A stretch of 64,000 bases of DNA from positions 1-64,000 of the forward strand of contig JBMTQX010000002.1 of NCBI GenBank assembly GCA_049446715.1, given 5' to 3'. Of this stretch, positions 24,891-35,842 are shown in pieces (the stretch's first letter is position 1; every line of letters begins with the position of its first letter). The notes under the pieces were generated by a model. It was given only the letters and a program-made list of their open reading frames with translations, had not been told where the DNA came from and did no database searches. This DNA is from Eutrophocola sp049446715 (GTDB taxonomy: Bacteria > Pseudomonadota > Gammaproteobacteria > Pseudomonadales > Pseudohongiellaceae). A program made the translations under genes and the position numbers.

Positions 24891-26546
24891 GTGGACGCAT
24901 TCAACACCTTTTTGCTGACCCTGGATGGGTTTCTGGGTTCGTCGGCCTGGTTCCCCTTTGTACTCCTCGGTGTCGGTGCCTTTTTTACCGTCTACCTGGG
25001 CTTTCCGCAACTCCGCTTTTTCTCGCATGCCTGGCAGGTGCTGCGCGGCAAATTCGAGCATGAAGATGATCCGGGTGATACCAGTCATTTCCAAGCACTG
25101 AGCACGGCGCTGTCCGGCACGGTTGGCACTGGCAATATCGGTGGTGTCGGCCTGGCGATCTACATTGGCGGCCCCGCGGCCCTGTTCTGGATGTGGATGA
25201 CCGCCTTCCTGGGCATGGCGACCAAGTTTGTCGAAGTTACCCTGTCGCATGAATACCGGCAAAAAGCCGTCAACGGCACCATGGCCGGTGGACCCATGTA
25301 TTATATGGAGCATGGCCTCAACATGAAGTGGCTGGCCATCTTTTTTGCCGTGGCCACGGTCATCTGTTCCTTTGGCACCGGCAACCTGCCGCAGATCAAC
25401 AACATCGCCATCAGTGTGCAATCCAGTTTCGGCATCCAGCCCATTGTGACCGGCGCGGTCCTGTCCGTGCTGCTGTTTCTGGTTATTGTGGGTGGTATCA
25501 AGCGTATTGCCCGCGTGGCCGCGGCCATCGTGCCGACCATGGGGACCTTCTATATTCTCGGCGCCTTGTCGGTGATTGCCATGAATTACCAGAACATCGT
25601 GCCATCATTCCTGAGTATTTTCAGCGATGTGTTCACCGGCTCCTCCGCCTCGGGTGGCTTCCTGGGTGCCAGCTTTGCCTATGCCTTCAATCGTGGTGTC
25701 AATCGCGGCCTGTTTTCCAACGAAGCCGGGCAGGGCTCCGCTCCTATTGCCCACGCCTCGGCCAGGGCCGATGAGCATGTGTCCGAAGGCATGGTGTCCC
25801 TGCTGGAACCGTTCATCGATACGATCATCATCTGCACGATCACCGGCCTGGTGATCCTGTCTTCCGGGGTCTGGACACAGAAATTCGATAACGAGTTCCA
25901 GACCACCGATCTGGTCATACTTGAAGGGACTTACAGTGAGCAGGTTGAGGCTGATCGGGATAGTCTGTTTGATTACCTGGTCAACGGCAACGATGCGGCA
26001 GTATCGATGTTCAATGGCACACTGAATGTGACCAGCGGCCTGCCGGACCGCGCGGATTTTACGGTGATCCATGCCCGCTCCATTGCCGAGGGCGTGGCCT
26101 ATTTCCAGAATGGCGAGCTCTATTCCGGGCCGGTATCCATTACCAACGGTCTGCCTGATGATCCCACCATCACCTTGCGCGGCAAATCACTGATCCATTC
26201 TGCGGCCCTGACCACGATGGCGTTTACCTACGGACTTGCCGGTCACTATGGGCAATACATCGTTTCGCTTTCCCTAGTGCTGTTTGCCTTTTCCACGGCC
26301 ATCGCCTGGTCCTATTACGGCGACCGCGCCATTATTTATCTCGTGGGGTTCAGCGGGGTAAAGCCGTACCGGATTATCTACTGCCTCGGCTTTTTCATTG
26401 CTTCATTCGCCGACACCACCATTGTCTGGAATTTCTCTGCAGTGGCGATCGTGGTGATGACTCTGCCCAACCTGTTTGGCATTTTCATGATGCGCAAGAA
26501 TATGAAGCAGCATGTCGACGCCTACTGGAAAGACTATTCCAGATAG
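24891..26546 (+). CDS. Sodium/alanine symporter, AGCS family
   Basis: 551 residues from GTG 24891, chosen because AGAGGAG lies five nucleotides upstream; in-frame upstream codons lack such a site. The family signature TALSGTVGTGNIGGVGLAIYIGG and the motifs FSFGTGNLPQINN-like, NRGVNRGLFSNEAGQGSAPIAHA and WSYYGDRA are clear. About ten membrane segments take up sodium with alanine or glycine. An insert of about 100 polar residues (about 333-430), between two membrane segments, probably forms an extracytoplasmic domain not found in short AGCS members. Confidence 0.92.
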   Translation: MDAFNTFLLTLDGFLGSSAWFPFVLLGVGAFFTVYLGFPQLRFFSHAWQVLRGKFEHEDDPGDTSHFQALSTALSGTVGTGNIGGVGLAIYIGGPAALFWMWMTAFLGMATKFVEVTLSHEYRQKAVNGTMAGGPMYYMEHGLNMKWLAIFFAVATVICSFGTGNLPQINNIAISVQSSFGIQPIVTGAVLSVLLFLVIVGGIKRIARVAAAIVPTMGTFYILGALSVIAMNYQNIVPSFLSIFSDVFTGSSASGGFLGASFAYAFNRGVNRGLFSNEAGQGSAPIAHASARADEHVSEGMVSLLEPFIDTIIICTITGLVILSSGVWTQKFDNEFQTTDLVILEGTYSEQVEADRDSLFDYLVNGNDAAVSMFNGTLNVTSGLPDRADFTVIHARSIAEGVAYFQNGELYSGPVSITNGLPDDPTITLRGKSLIHSAALTTMAFTYGLAGHYGQYIVSLSLVLFAFSTAIAWSYYGDRAIIYLVGFSGVKPYRIIYCLGFFIASFADTTIVWNFSAVAIVVMTLPNLFGIFMMRKNMKQHVDAYWKDYSR

Positions 26547-26760
26547 GTCCTTTCGCTTACGCAGTAGCTGCTGCGCTCACTCATACGGCGTTAAACGATT
26601 TTTTGGGACACCGGCCCGTGCTACAGCACTGTGTCGGGCCTCCACAAAATCGGTTGCCTTGTCTGAGAATTGCTCGCGACGCTACCAAAATTGATGCTTT
26701 CTTGAGCTGACTCCGTCAGCCTGCTGCCGCGGTTAAGCCAGCTACTGATGCGGCGTGGTA
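26547..26760. other. Intergenic stretch with a compound hairpin
   Basis: No gene is visible between the symporter and the palindrome pair. An imperfect inverted repeat (26595-26653) has GGCCCG/CGGGCC arms around GTGCTACAGCAC and outer arms resembling CGATTTTTTGG and CCACAAAATCGG. It lacks a T-run, so I do not call it a terminator. Confidence 0.5.
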
Positions 26761-26868
26761 GGTCGGCACAGGCACTGGTGCCGTTTGCCGACATGCTGGG
26801 GGGTGCTGGTGGGATGGTTGTTTTCGGAAAAGCGGTTGTCGGCAAACGGCCTGCGGCCTATGCCGACC
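26761..26868. repeat. Paired palindrome element (REP/BIME-like), copy 2
   Basis: GTCGGCACAGGC...GTTTGCCGAC faces GTCGGCAAACGGCC...GGCCTATGCCGAC, with a 45-nt G-rich spacer. It is located in the convergent gap between the symporter and bamD. Confidence 0.8.
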
Positions 26869-26917
26869 CACGGCGTTGCCAATCTGCGACTTTGACGAAG
26901 TCGGTCGACCAAACGGA

Positions 26918-27913
26918 TTAATTTTCTTCTTCAGTGTCCGTATCGGTACCGCGGTCACCCAGTACGCCGAGGGTCAGTACATTCAGAATGGAACGCGGGC
27001 GCTCGGTTTCAGGTACCGCGAAACCTTCCTGGTCGAGGGTGCGTTGAGGGCGGCGTGTTGGGGCCAGGGGAGTGTCTTTCTTGTTGGACCCCAGCAGACC
27101 GAAGCTGATGGAATACAGGAAGGACGGGTCAGTAATCTGAGTGTTGACGATGAAGTTGCCATCCGGGGTCAGCTGCGGGCTGTCCGGATAGTTCAGCTTG
27201 AGAATTTCCAGGGAAGCATCTGCGAGGTCGTTCAGGCCCAGGCGCAGGTACATTTCCACCATGATTTCCAGTGCTCTCGGGACAGCCGGGGTGCCCTGAA
27301 AGTTTTCCATGACAAAACGGGCCCGGTTCAGGGCAGACAGATAGGCCTGTCGTTCGATATAGAACTCGGCCACGTGGACTTCGTAGTCGGCCAGCAGGTT
27401 TTTCAGGTACACCATGCGCGCCCGCGCATCGGCTGCATAGAGGCTGTTGGGAAACAGGTTCAGCAACTGGGCAAAATCGGCAAAGGACTCCCTGGCCTTG
27501 CCGGGATCACGCTTGCTGGGGTCAGTTGGCAGGTAGCGCCCGAGAATGCGGTTGTCCTCGCTGTAGTAGGCCATGCCTTTCATGTAGTAGGCATAATCGA
27601 GGCTTTCGCTGTCGGGATACAGGCGAATGAAACGGTCAGCCGCCGCGCGCGCCGCTTCCGGTTCGCGGTTGCGGTAATAAGCATAGATCAGTTCGAGCTG
27701 CGATTGTTCGGCGTACTGGCCAAAGGGAAACTGGGCTTCCAGTTGCTGCCAGATGAGGATGGCGCGATTCCAGTTGCTGATTTCCATGGAGCGCAGCCCC
27801 TCGTTGAAGAGGAATTCCTCACCGGAATTGGCGAAGTTCTCTTGATTCGAGGAACAGCCTGCCAGCAGGGCAATCAGCAGGAGCAGATAAATTGGACGAA
27901 AAAGCGTATTCAC
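26918..27913 (-). CDS. bamD: Outer membrane protein assembly factor BamD
   Basis: 331 residues. A lipoprotein signal has the lipobox LLAG-Cys20. The mature part is built of tetratricopeptide repeats typical of BamD/ComL (FNEGLRSMEISNWNRAILIWQQLEAQFPFGQYAEQ... in pieces, LYPDSESLDYAYYMKGMAYY, FAQLLNLFPNSLYAADARARM, FYIERQAYLSALNRARFVMENF). It is anchored to the inner face of the outer membrane and helps BamA insert barrels. It is about 85 residues longer than E. coli BamD because of a polar C-terminal extension ending in an acidic run (DTDTEEEN). It diverges from rluD, the usual order in gammaproteobacteria. Confidence 0.95.
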   Translation of the reverse strand: MNTLFRPIYLLLLIALLAGCSSNQENFANSGEEFLFNEGLRSMEISNWNRAILIWQQLEAQFPFGQYAEQSQLELIYAYYRNREPEAARAAADRFIRLYPDSESLDYAYYMKGMAYYSEDNRILGRYLPTDPSKRDPGKARESFADFAQLLNLFPNSLYAADARARMVYLKNLLADYEVHVAEFYIERQAYLSALNRARFVMENFQGTPAVPRALEIMVEMYLRLGLNDLADASLEILKLNYPDSPQLTPDGNFIVNTQITDPSFLYSISFGLLGSNKKDTPLAPTRRPQRTLDQEGFAVPETERPRSILNVLTLGVLGDRGTDTDTEEEN

Positions 27914-28163
27914 AAGGGTTTTGAGCGGTCTTGGCTATATTCTGGGTAACTTTTCAGTGACTTCATTGTTAGCGACTTTACTTGGCAACTTTGTTAGCGA
28001 CTTACTCAGCTGTCCTGGATCAGGACTGTCAGGACCCGGCAACATGCCGGTTACTGATTGGCCATGCGGCGCTGACTAAAACAGGCACGCAGTGTACTAT
28101 GTTCCGGTTTGTGAACAAAGGCGCACGCGACGCCCTGAAAACCAGTCTCCTATAGACCCTTTT

Positions 28164-29153
28164 ATGTCCCAAAAGTTTGCCGATACCACAGAGTCGGACG
28201 CCGAAAACACCCTGGAAGCCCTTGTCACGCCTGATCTGAGAGGCCAGCGTCTCGACCAGGCTTGCGCCCAGCTGTTTCCCGATTTTTCCCGCGCCCGCCT
28301 GCAGGGCTGGATTCGCGATGGCAGTCTCCTGCTCAACGGTGGGCAGGCGAAAGGCAAGGACAAGGTCCTGGGTGGTGAAACCCTGACCCTGAACGCCGAG
28401 GTTGAGGATGTCCATCACTGGGACGCCGAGGCCATTGCCCTGGATATCCTGTATGAAGATGAGGCATTGCTGGTCGTCAACAAGCCGGTCGGACTGGTGG
28501 TGCATCCGGCTGCCGGTAATCGCAGTGGGACCCTGCTCAACGGTCTGCTGCATCACTGCCCGGCGCTGCGCCAGGTGCCGCGGGCCGGCATCGTGCACCG
28601 GCTCGACAAGGACACCAGCGGCCTCATGGTGGTGGCAAAAACCCTGGACAGCCATCTCGACCTGGTCGAGCAGTTACGGCAAAAGACCGTCAGCCGCATT
28701 TACCAGGCGGTGGTGTATGGCGTGGTCACAGCAGGTGGTGCTGTCGATGAACCTCTGGGTCGCCATCCCGTCCACCGCACCCGGCGTGCCATATCGCATG
28801 CCGCTGATGCCCGTGATGCCGTGACTCATTACCGCGTACTGGCCAAGTTCCGCAGTCATACCCATGTGCAATGCCAGCTGGAAACCGGTCGCACCCACCA
28901 GATTCGCGTGCATATGGCGCATATCGGTTTTCCCCTGGTGGGTGACCCTGTTTATGGCGGGCGCCCACGCATCCCTAAGGGCGCGGCACCTGCGCTGATT
29001 CAGTACCTCAACGAATTCAAACGCCAGGCCCTGCACGCCTGGCAGCTGGGCCTGGTGCATCCCGTGACGGGGGAATACATGGCCTGGCAGGCTGAATTAC
29101 CGGAAGACATTGTGCAGTTACTTAATTTGCTGGAGCAGGACAATGCAATCTGA
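28164..29153 (+). CDS. rluD: 23S rRNA pseudouridine synthase RluD
   Basis: 329 residues from ATG 28164. An S4 RNA-binding domain (about 25-85, RGQRLDQACAQLFPDFSRARLQGW) precedes the RluA-type catalytic domain. The catalytic Asp is residue 148 in GIVHRLDKDTSG, and the family motifs VVNKPVGLVVHPAAGN and ETGRTHQIRVHMAHIGFPLVGDPVYGG are intact. RluD modifies helix 69 of 23S rRNA. The 3' end overlaps pgeF by 11 nt, so the two are coupled. Confidence 0.96.
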   Translation: MSQKFADTTESDAENTLEALVTPDLRGQRLDQACAQLFPDFSRARLQGWIRDGSLLLNGGQAKGKDKVLGGETLTLNAEVEDVHHWDAEAIALDILYEDEALLVVNKPVGLVVHPAAGNRSGTLLNGLLHHCPALRQVPRAGIVHRLDKDTSGLMVVAKTLDSHLDLVEQLRQKTVSRIYQAVVYGVVTAGGAVDEPLGRHPVHRTRRAISHAADARDAVTHYRVLAKFRSHTHVQCQLETGRTHQIRVHMAHIGFPLVGDPVYGGRPRIPKGAAPALIQYLNEFKRQALHAWQLGLVHPVTGEYMAWQAELPEDIVQLLNLLEQDNAI

Positions 29154-29904
29154 CGCGTTTTTTATTCCCGAATGGCCGGCGCCACCAAATGTGCGTGCCA
29201 TGGTGACGACCCGGGTGGGTGGGATCAGCAAGCCACCCTATGACAGTTTCAACCTGGGTGGTCATGTCGGTGATGAAGAGCATGCCGTGCATCACAACCG
29301 TAAACTTCTGTCAGATGATATCGGCAGGAATGTTGACATCCAGTGGGTCCGGCAGGTCCACGGCAGCAATGTGCTGGTCCTTGACAATGGCCCGGTGGAT
29401 GAAGCCCGCGAGGCTGATGCGTTCTATACCCGGGACGACAACCTGGCCTGTGGCGTGCTGACCGCGGATTGTCTGTCGGTACTGCTGTGTGACGAGGACG
29501 GGGATGAAATCGCCGTGGCCCATGCCGGCTGGCGCGGACTTGCTGATGGTGTGCTGCAGAACACCCTGGCCAGATTCACGGCCGAACCTGCCCACACCCT
29601 GGCGTGGCTGGGCCCGGTCATTGGTCCCTGTCATTTTGAAGTCGGTGCCGATGTGCGCGATGCCTTTCTCGGTCTGGATATCGATGAAATCAGCGACCAG
29701 GATTCCCTGTTGTTCCTGGAGGGTGATGAGGACGGCAAATGGATGGCCGACCTGTATGCCATGGCCCGCATCATCCTGGGGTCTCGCGGCGTCAAACAGG
29801 TATTCGGTGAGCCGTTGTGCACCTACTGCGAATTCGACCGTTTCTATTCCTTCCGCCGCGATGGCGACACCGGGCGTTTTGCCACCCTGATCTGGAAAGA
29901 ATAG
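29143..29904 (+). CDS. pgeF: Peptidoglycan editing factor PgeF (laccase-domain, YfiH)
   Basis: 253 residues from ATG 29143, inside the end of rluD. The family set is present: VRQVHGSNVLVLD, GVLTADCLSVLL, AHAGWRGLADGVL, LGPVIGPCHFEVG and the C-terminal CTYCEFDRFYSFRRDGDTGR. These supply the His/Cys metal site. PgeF cleaves mis-incorporated serine-containing muropeptide precursors; other members show purine or polyphenol activity. The rluD-pgeF-clpB order is the common gammaproteobacterial one. Confidence 0.94.
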   Translation: MQSDAFFIPEWPAPPNVRAMVTTRVGGISKPPYDSFNLGGHVGDEEHAVHHNRKLLSDDIGRNVDIQWVRQVHGSNVLVLDNGPVDEAREADAFYTRDDNLACGVLTADCLSVLLCDEDGDEIAVAHAGWRGLADGVLQNTLARFTAEPAHTLAWLGPVIGPCHFEVGADVRDAFLGLDIDEISDQDSLLFLEGDEDGKWMADLYAMARIILGSRGVKQVFGEPLCTYCEFDRFYSFRRDGDTGRFATLIWKE

Positions 29905-29951
29905 TTATTCGCGGCTGAAATCCAACCAAAAAAACCAAAGGGGCCAAGGCC

Positions 29952-29992
29952 GCTTGATCAGCAAAGCCTGCCAACCGGCGGCCTGATCAAGC
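29952..29992. repeat. Inverted repeat GCTTGATCAG / CTGATCAAGC upstream of clpB
   Basis: A perfect 10-bp inverted repeat with a 21-nt loop after pgeF. Two further GATCAA-type sites follow (GGATCAAG at 29995 and TTGATCAA at 30023). It has no T-run, so it could be a protein-binding cluster or a 3' end hairpin. Confidence 0.65.
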
Positions 29993-30057
29993 CTGGATCA
30001 AGTGACTCTGGCCTCTTTGATATTGATCAATGAGCCGGGCCTCCGCGGTCCGGTTGA

Positions 30058-30085
30058 CTTGAATCATCCTGGGTCAGCCCCACAT
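30058..30085 (+). promoter_or_regulatory. Sigma32 (heat-shock) promoter of clpB
   Basis: CTTGAA (30058-30063) and CCCCACAT (30078-30085) are spaced by 14 nt, close to the RpoH consensus CTTGAAA-N13/14-CCCCATnT. Start of transcription is expected at about 30092, with the clpB ATG at 30125. Confidence 0.85.
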
Positions 30086-30124
30086 TGGCTGTAATGCAAT
30101 TATATTAGCCGTGGGAAAACACTC

Positions 30125-32710
<2,586 letters not shown>

Positions 32711-32730
32711 CAGGCGTTACAGAAACCCGC

Positions 32731-32759
32731 AAAAAAGCCGGCATGATGCCGGCTTTTTT
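32731..32759. terminator. Intrinsic terminator after clpB
   Basis: A-run, GCCGGCA, loop TGA, TGCCGGC, T-run. It is symmetrical, so it can also serve the minus-strand peroxidase pseudogene that ends at 32777. Confidence 0.9.
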
Positions 32760-32776
32760 GTGCCTGGCTTTTTCGC

Positions 32777-33759
32777 TTATTGAAACGGTTGCGGCGTCGG
32801 CGTCTCCGGAACTGACGGAGGCAGGATCGGCCGGATGAACAGGGGTTGCTGGCCGGTCAGGGTTTTTAGGAAGGCCACCAGCTGGTGAATGCCGGGCCCA
32901 GCTGAAACTCGTTCATAATGGCCACGGCCTCATGCAGTGAGTAGACCGAGCCGTCATGGAAGTACGGACAGGTGAGCTCGATATTGCGCAGGGTCGGCAC
33001 CCTGAAACGGTTCAGGTCGACGTCTTCAGCCGTTACGGCAAACTGGCCGACAGCGGGGTTGCTGGTTTCATCGGGCTTGACGATGCCGAATTTTATGAAC
33101 GACCTTCCACCCACGGCCGGGCCGTTGCGGCAACTGGCACATCCGGCGGACTTGAACAGCTCATAACTGGCAAGCTCCTGCTCACTCAGTGCGCCGAGGT
33201 TGCCTTTCAGCCACAAATCAAACCGCGAGTTGGGGGTCACCAGCGTGCGTTCGAATTCCGCAATGGCGGTGGTGACAAGCTCGATGCTGAGACTGTGCTG
33301 ACCAAATACTGCCTGCGCCGCTTCCCGATACTCGGTAATGCTGTTGACCACATCAATGGCCAGGGTGTGGCTGGAGGCCATCTCGCCGGGGTTGGCGATG
33401 GGCCGGCCTGTGCTTTGAGGTCCTCGGCGCAACCGTCCCAGAACTGCGCCAGGTTGTAACCGGCATTGAGCACGATGGGGGCATTGATAGGACCTTCATG
33501 CCAGCCATGGCCGATGGAGGTCGGCAGGTTGTCAGTGCCCCCCAGGCTCAGGTTGTGGCAGGAGATGAATCCGGATTGGGACAGGCGCGGATCGAAATAG
33601 AGCATGCGTCCCAACTCGGCCAGCCCAATGTTGATGTCCGAAGGATAGGTAACGGGTTGGCTCGGTTCCTGGGCAACAACGACACAGGCAGCCAGCAGAC
33701 CGGCAGCGAGCAGATTGGCGCAAGCAAAGGGTCGGCATCGAGCTTGTCGTCAACAGCAT
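32777..33759 (-). pseudogene. Decayed dihaem cytochrome c peroxidase (CcpA/MauG family)
   Basis: Coding pieces in order are: a signal-like stretch (NLLAAGLLAACVVVAQ), GLAELGRMLYFDPRLSQSG, LSLGGTDNLPTSIGHGW, NPGEMASSHTLAIDVVNSI, LYELFKSAGC-type sequence, FRVPTLRNIELTCPYFHDGSV, and a tail QLVAFLKTLTGQQPLF ending at 32777. One-base losses shift the frame near 33412 (in a CCC run) and near 32885 (in a GGG run), and the N-terminus is also out of frame. Both haem motifs are damaged: FISCH instead of CISCH (first Cys lost) and CASCR instead of CASCH (His lost). Loss of both haem sites makes true decay more likely than sequence error. The N-terminal limit is uncertain. Confidence 0.85.
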
Positions 33760-34004
33760 GCGGAAATTCCTGGATCAGGGAAAACATTGACACGCACAGC
33801 AAGCCGGGAAGGGTCATGAAGGGGCGTTTTCTGAGAAGGAGATTACCAGTTCCCTGCCAGTGCTGACTTCAACAAGCGAAAAAACGCGGGAGGGGAATAG
33901 CTCTCAAGTTACTGATTAAATGAATAAAAAATAATCGGGAAACCAATGTCTTGTTAGTGCCGGGCGATATTGCCGGGAGGTCTTGCTGAAGGCTCAGATG
34001 AGGT

Positions 34005-34041
34005 CTGCCAGAACGGTCACAGTCAGTGTCAGTTCTGGCAG
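34005..34041. other. Hairpin downstream of the alkaline phosphatase gene
   Basis: CTGCCAGAAC and GTTCTGGCAG form a perfect 10-bp stem with a 17-nt loop, 16 nt after the phosphatase stop. It has no T-run and may be an RNA 3' end stabiliser. The rest of 33760-34056 shows no gene. Confidence 0.55.
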
Positions 34042-34056
34042 GGCGTGTGTCATGGC

Positions 34057-35667
34057 TTAGCGCCGGTCAGCGGCCTGTTGCACCAACGCGCCGGCATGAT
34101 TCATGACGTGGAAGATCACGTTCTGCTCAATCGTACCGCTGAGCAGGTGGGCGCCCGGGCCGATGGCATAGATACCGACATCCTCGCCGCCATGGGTCTC
34201 ACTGCCCAGCGCGACCAGGCTCTCCTGGTGAAAGCCCGGTGCCGTGGTATCGATACCGGAAAGATTGTTGCGACCGGGAAGGGACAGGCCTGCACGGGTG
34301 TCGGCGTCGGTTTCATCGCCACTGTCGTTGAAACCCCGGCCGTTGTAATAGCCGACAGTTGTGTAGGGGTTGCCCAGGATGTCGTTGCCAGCGGTGCCCA
34401 GGATCGGGTTGCCGCGATCCGGGTAACCGGCAAAGGTGAAAACATGGCTGTGGTCTGCCGTGACGATGATCAGGGTCTCTTCCAGGTCCACCATGGCCAG
34501 TGCCGCTTCTACGGCGCGGGATAATTCCACCGCATCGCTAAGGGCGTTGTAGGCATTGTTGGCGTGGTGGGCATGATCCACCCGGCCGGCTTCCACCTGC
34601 AGGAAAAAACCGTCTGCATCCTGCTGCAGCAGGCTGATGGCTTTCGTGGTCATCTCGGTCAGTGAGGGTTCGCCGTTTTCATCTTCCGGGCGGTTGGCTT
34701 CGTAGCGCATGTGGGAGGATTCGAACAGGCCCATGATGTTGCGGGTTTCAAGATCGCTAATGGCTTCAAAGCCGGCCTGGTCCATGACATAAACACCGCC
34801 CATGTCCTGCCACTCCTGAATCAGGTTGCGTCCGTCCTCGCGGCGGCCGGCACCGGCTGTCTCAGCGAAACCGACCAGTGACGCCGGATCGGCGCTGTAG
34901 AAGGCGCGGCGACCGCCGCCAAACACCACATCGATACCATCAATGACAGCCAGTGGATTGCCATTATTGATCTTGGCTTCAAGGCGCGGCTTGAACGCCA
35001 GCAACTGGCTGGCGATATCCGTACACCCACGGGCGATGGCTTCCTGCGGCAGGTCGGCATCGGATTCCCAGTCGCGATCAGGTGAGTTGGCGTAGCTCGT
35101 TGCCGGTGTGGCATGGGTAATACGTGCGGTGGATACCACGCCGGTGGCCTTGCCGGCCAGTTCGGCAATTTCCAGGGCAGACAGCAGGACGGCATTGTCG
35201 GCGCTCATGAATTCCGCGCATGAGCCCCTGGCCGGTTCACTGCTGATGTTGATGACACCGGAGCGTGATTTCACGCCGGTCATGAAAGCAGTCGCGGTCC
35301 CGGCAGAATCGCCGACCTGGGCATCGGTGTTGTAGGTCTTGGACAAACCGGTCCAGGGAAACTTCTCGAAGCTCAGTTGGTATTCCTCACCAGTCATGCC
35401 AAGTTGCTGGCCGGCAAAAATACGGGCAGCAGAGACGGTTGAGACACCCATGCCGTCGCCGATGAACAGGATGATATTGCGAGCCGCTCCCGGGGTATTG
35501 TTGATGGTTTTGCCGGTTGCCATGGCAACCGCAGCAGCGCCGTCGTCATACCAGGTGTCATCCTGCGCCTGGGGCAGGAGGCTGTTCTGGGCACAGGCAA
35601 TCTGTGTCAGCAGGCCGGCAAGGCATAGCGTGGACAGTGTGACGGGTTTCAGGCTGAGAGGAGGCAT
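34057..35667 (-). CDS. Alkaline phosphatase (PhoA family)
   Basis: 536 residues with a signal peptide (LSTLCLAGLLTQIACAQ). Active-site Ser121 is in QVGDSAGTATA, and the first metal Asp71 is in LFIGDGMGVST. Further metal ligands are in FLQVEAGRVDHAHHAN and IIVTADHSHVF, with the last His in GSETHGGEDVGIYAIG. It is a periplasmic phosphomonoesterase that frees phosphate from organic compounds. At 536 residues it is longer than E. coli PhoA (471) and closer to marine forms. I saw no clear Pho box in the 175-bp divergent gap with the Ppx/GppA gene. Confidence 0.94.
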   Translation of the reverse strand: MPPLSLKPVTLSTLCLAGLLTQIACAQNSLLPQAQDDTWYDDGAAAVAMATGKTINNTPGAARNIILFIGDGMGVSTVSAARIFAGQQLGMTGEEYQLSFEKFPWTGLSKTYNTDAQVGDSAGTATAFMTGVKSRSGVINISSEPARGSCAEFMSADNAVLLSALEIAELAGKATGVVSTARITHATPATSYANSPDRDWESDADLPQEAIARGCTDIASQLLAFKPRLEAKINNGNPLAVIDGIDVVFGGGRRAFYSADPASLVGFAETAGAGRREDGRNLIQEWQDMGGVYVMDQAGFEAISDLETRNIMGLFESSHMRYEANRPEDENGEPSLTEMTTKAISLLQQDADGFFLQVEAGRVDHAHHANNAYNALSDAVELSRAVEAALAMVDLEETLIIVTADHSHVFTFAGYPDRGNPILGTAGNDILGNPYTTVGYYNGRGFNDSGDETDADTRAGLSLPGRNNLSGIDTTAPGFHQESLVALGSETHGGEDVGIYAIGPGAHLLSGTIEQNVIFHVMNHAGALVQQAADRR

Positions 35668-35842
35668 GGTCGGTTTCCGTTATTTGACTTGTTTGACGAC
35701 GTTGCGCTCATTATAGGAACCGTGGCAGGTTTTTGTATTAAGAAAATGCCAGTGAAGCCTTTATACTGTGCGGATGGAAATCACAACGATGCCGGGCTGA
35801 AGCACTGCATGCCCGGCATTCACCGGCTGTGCCGGTACTGAT

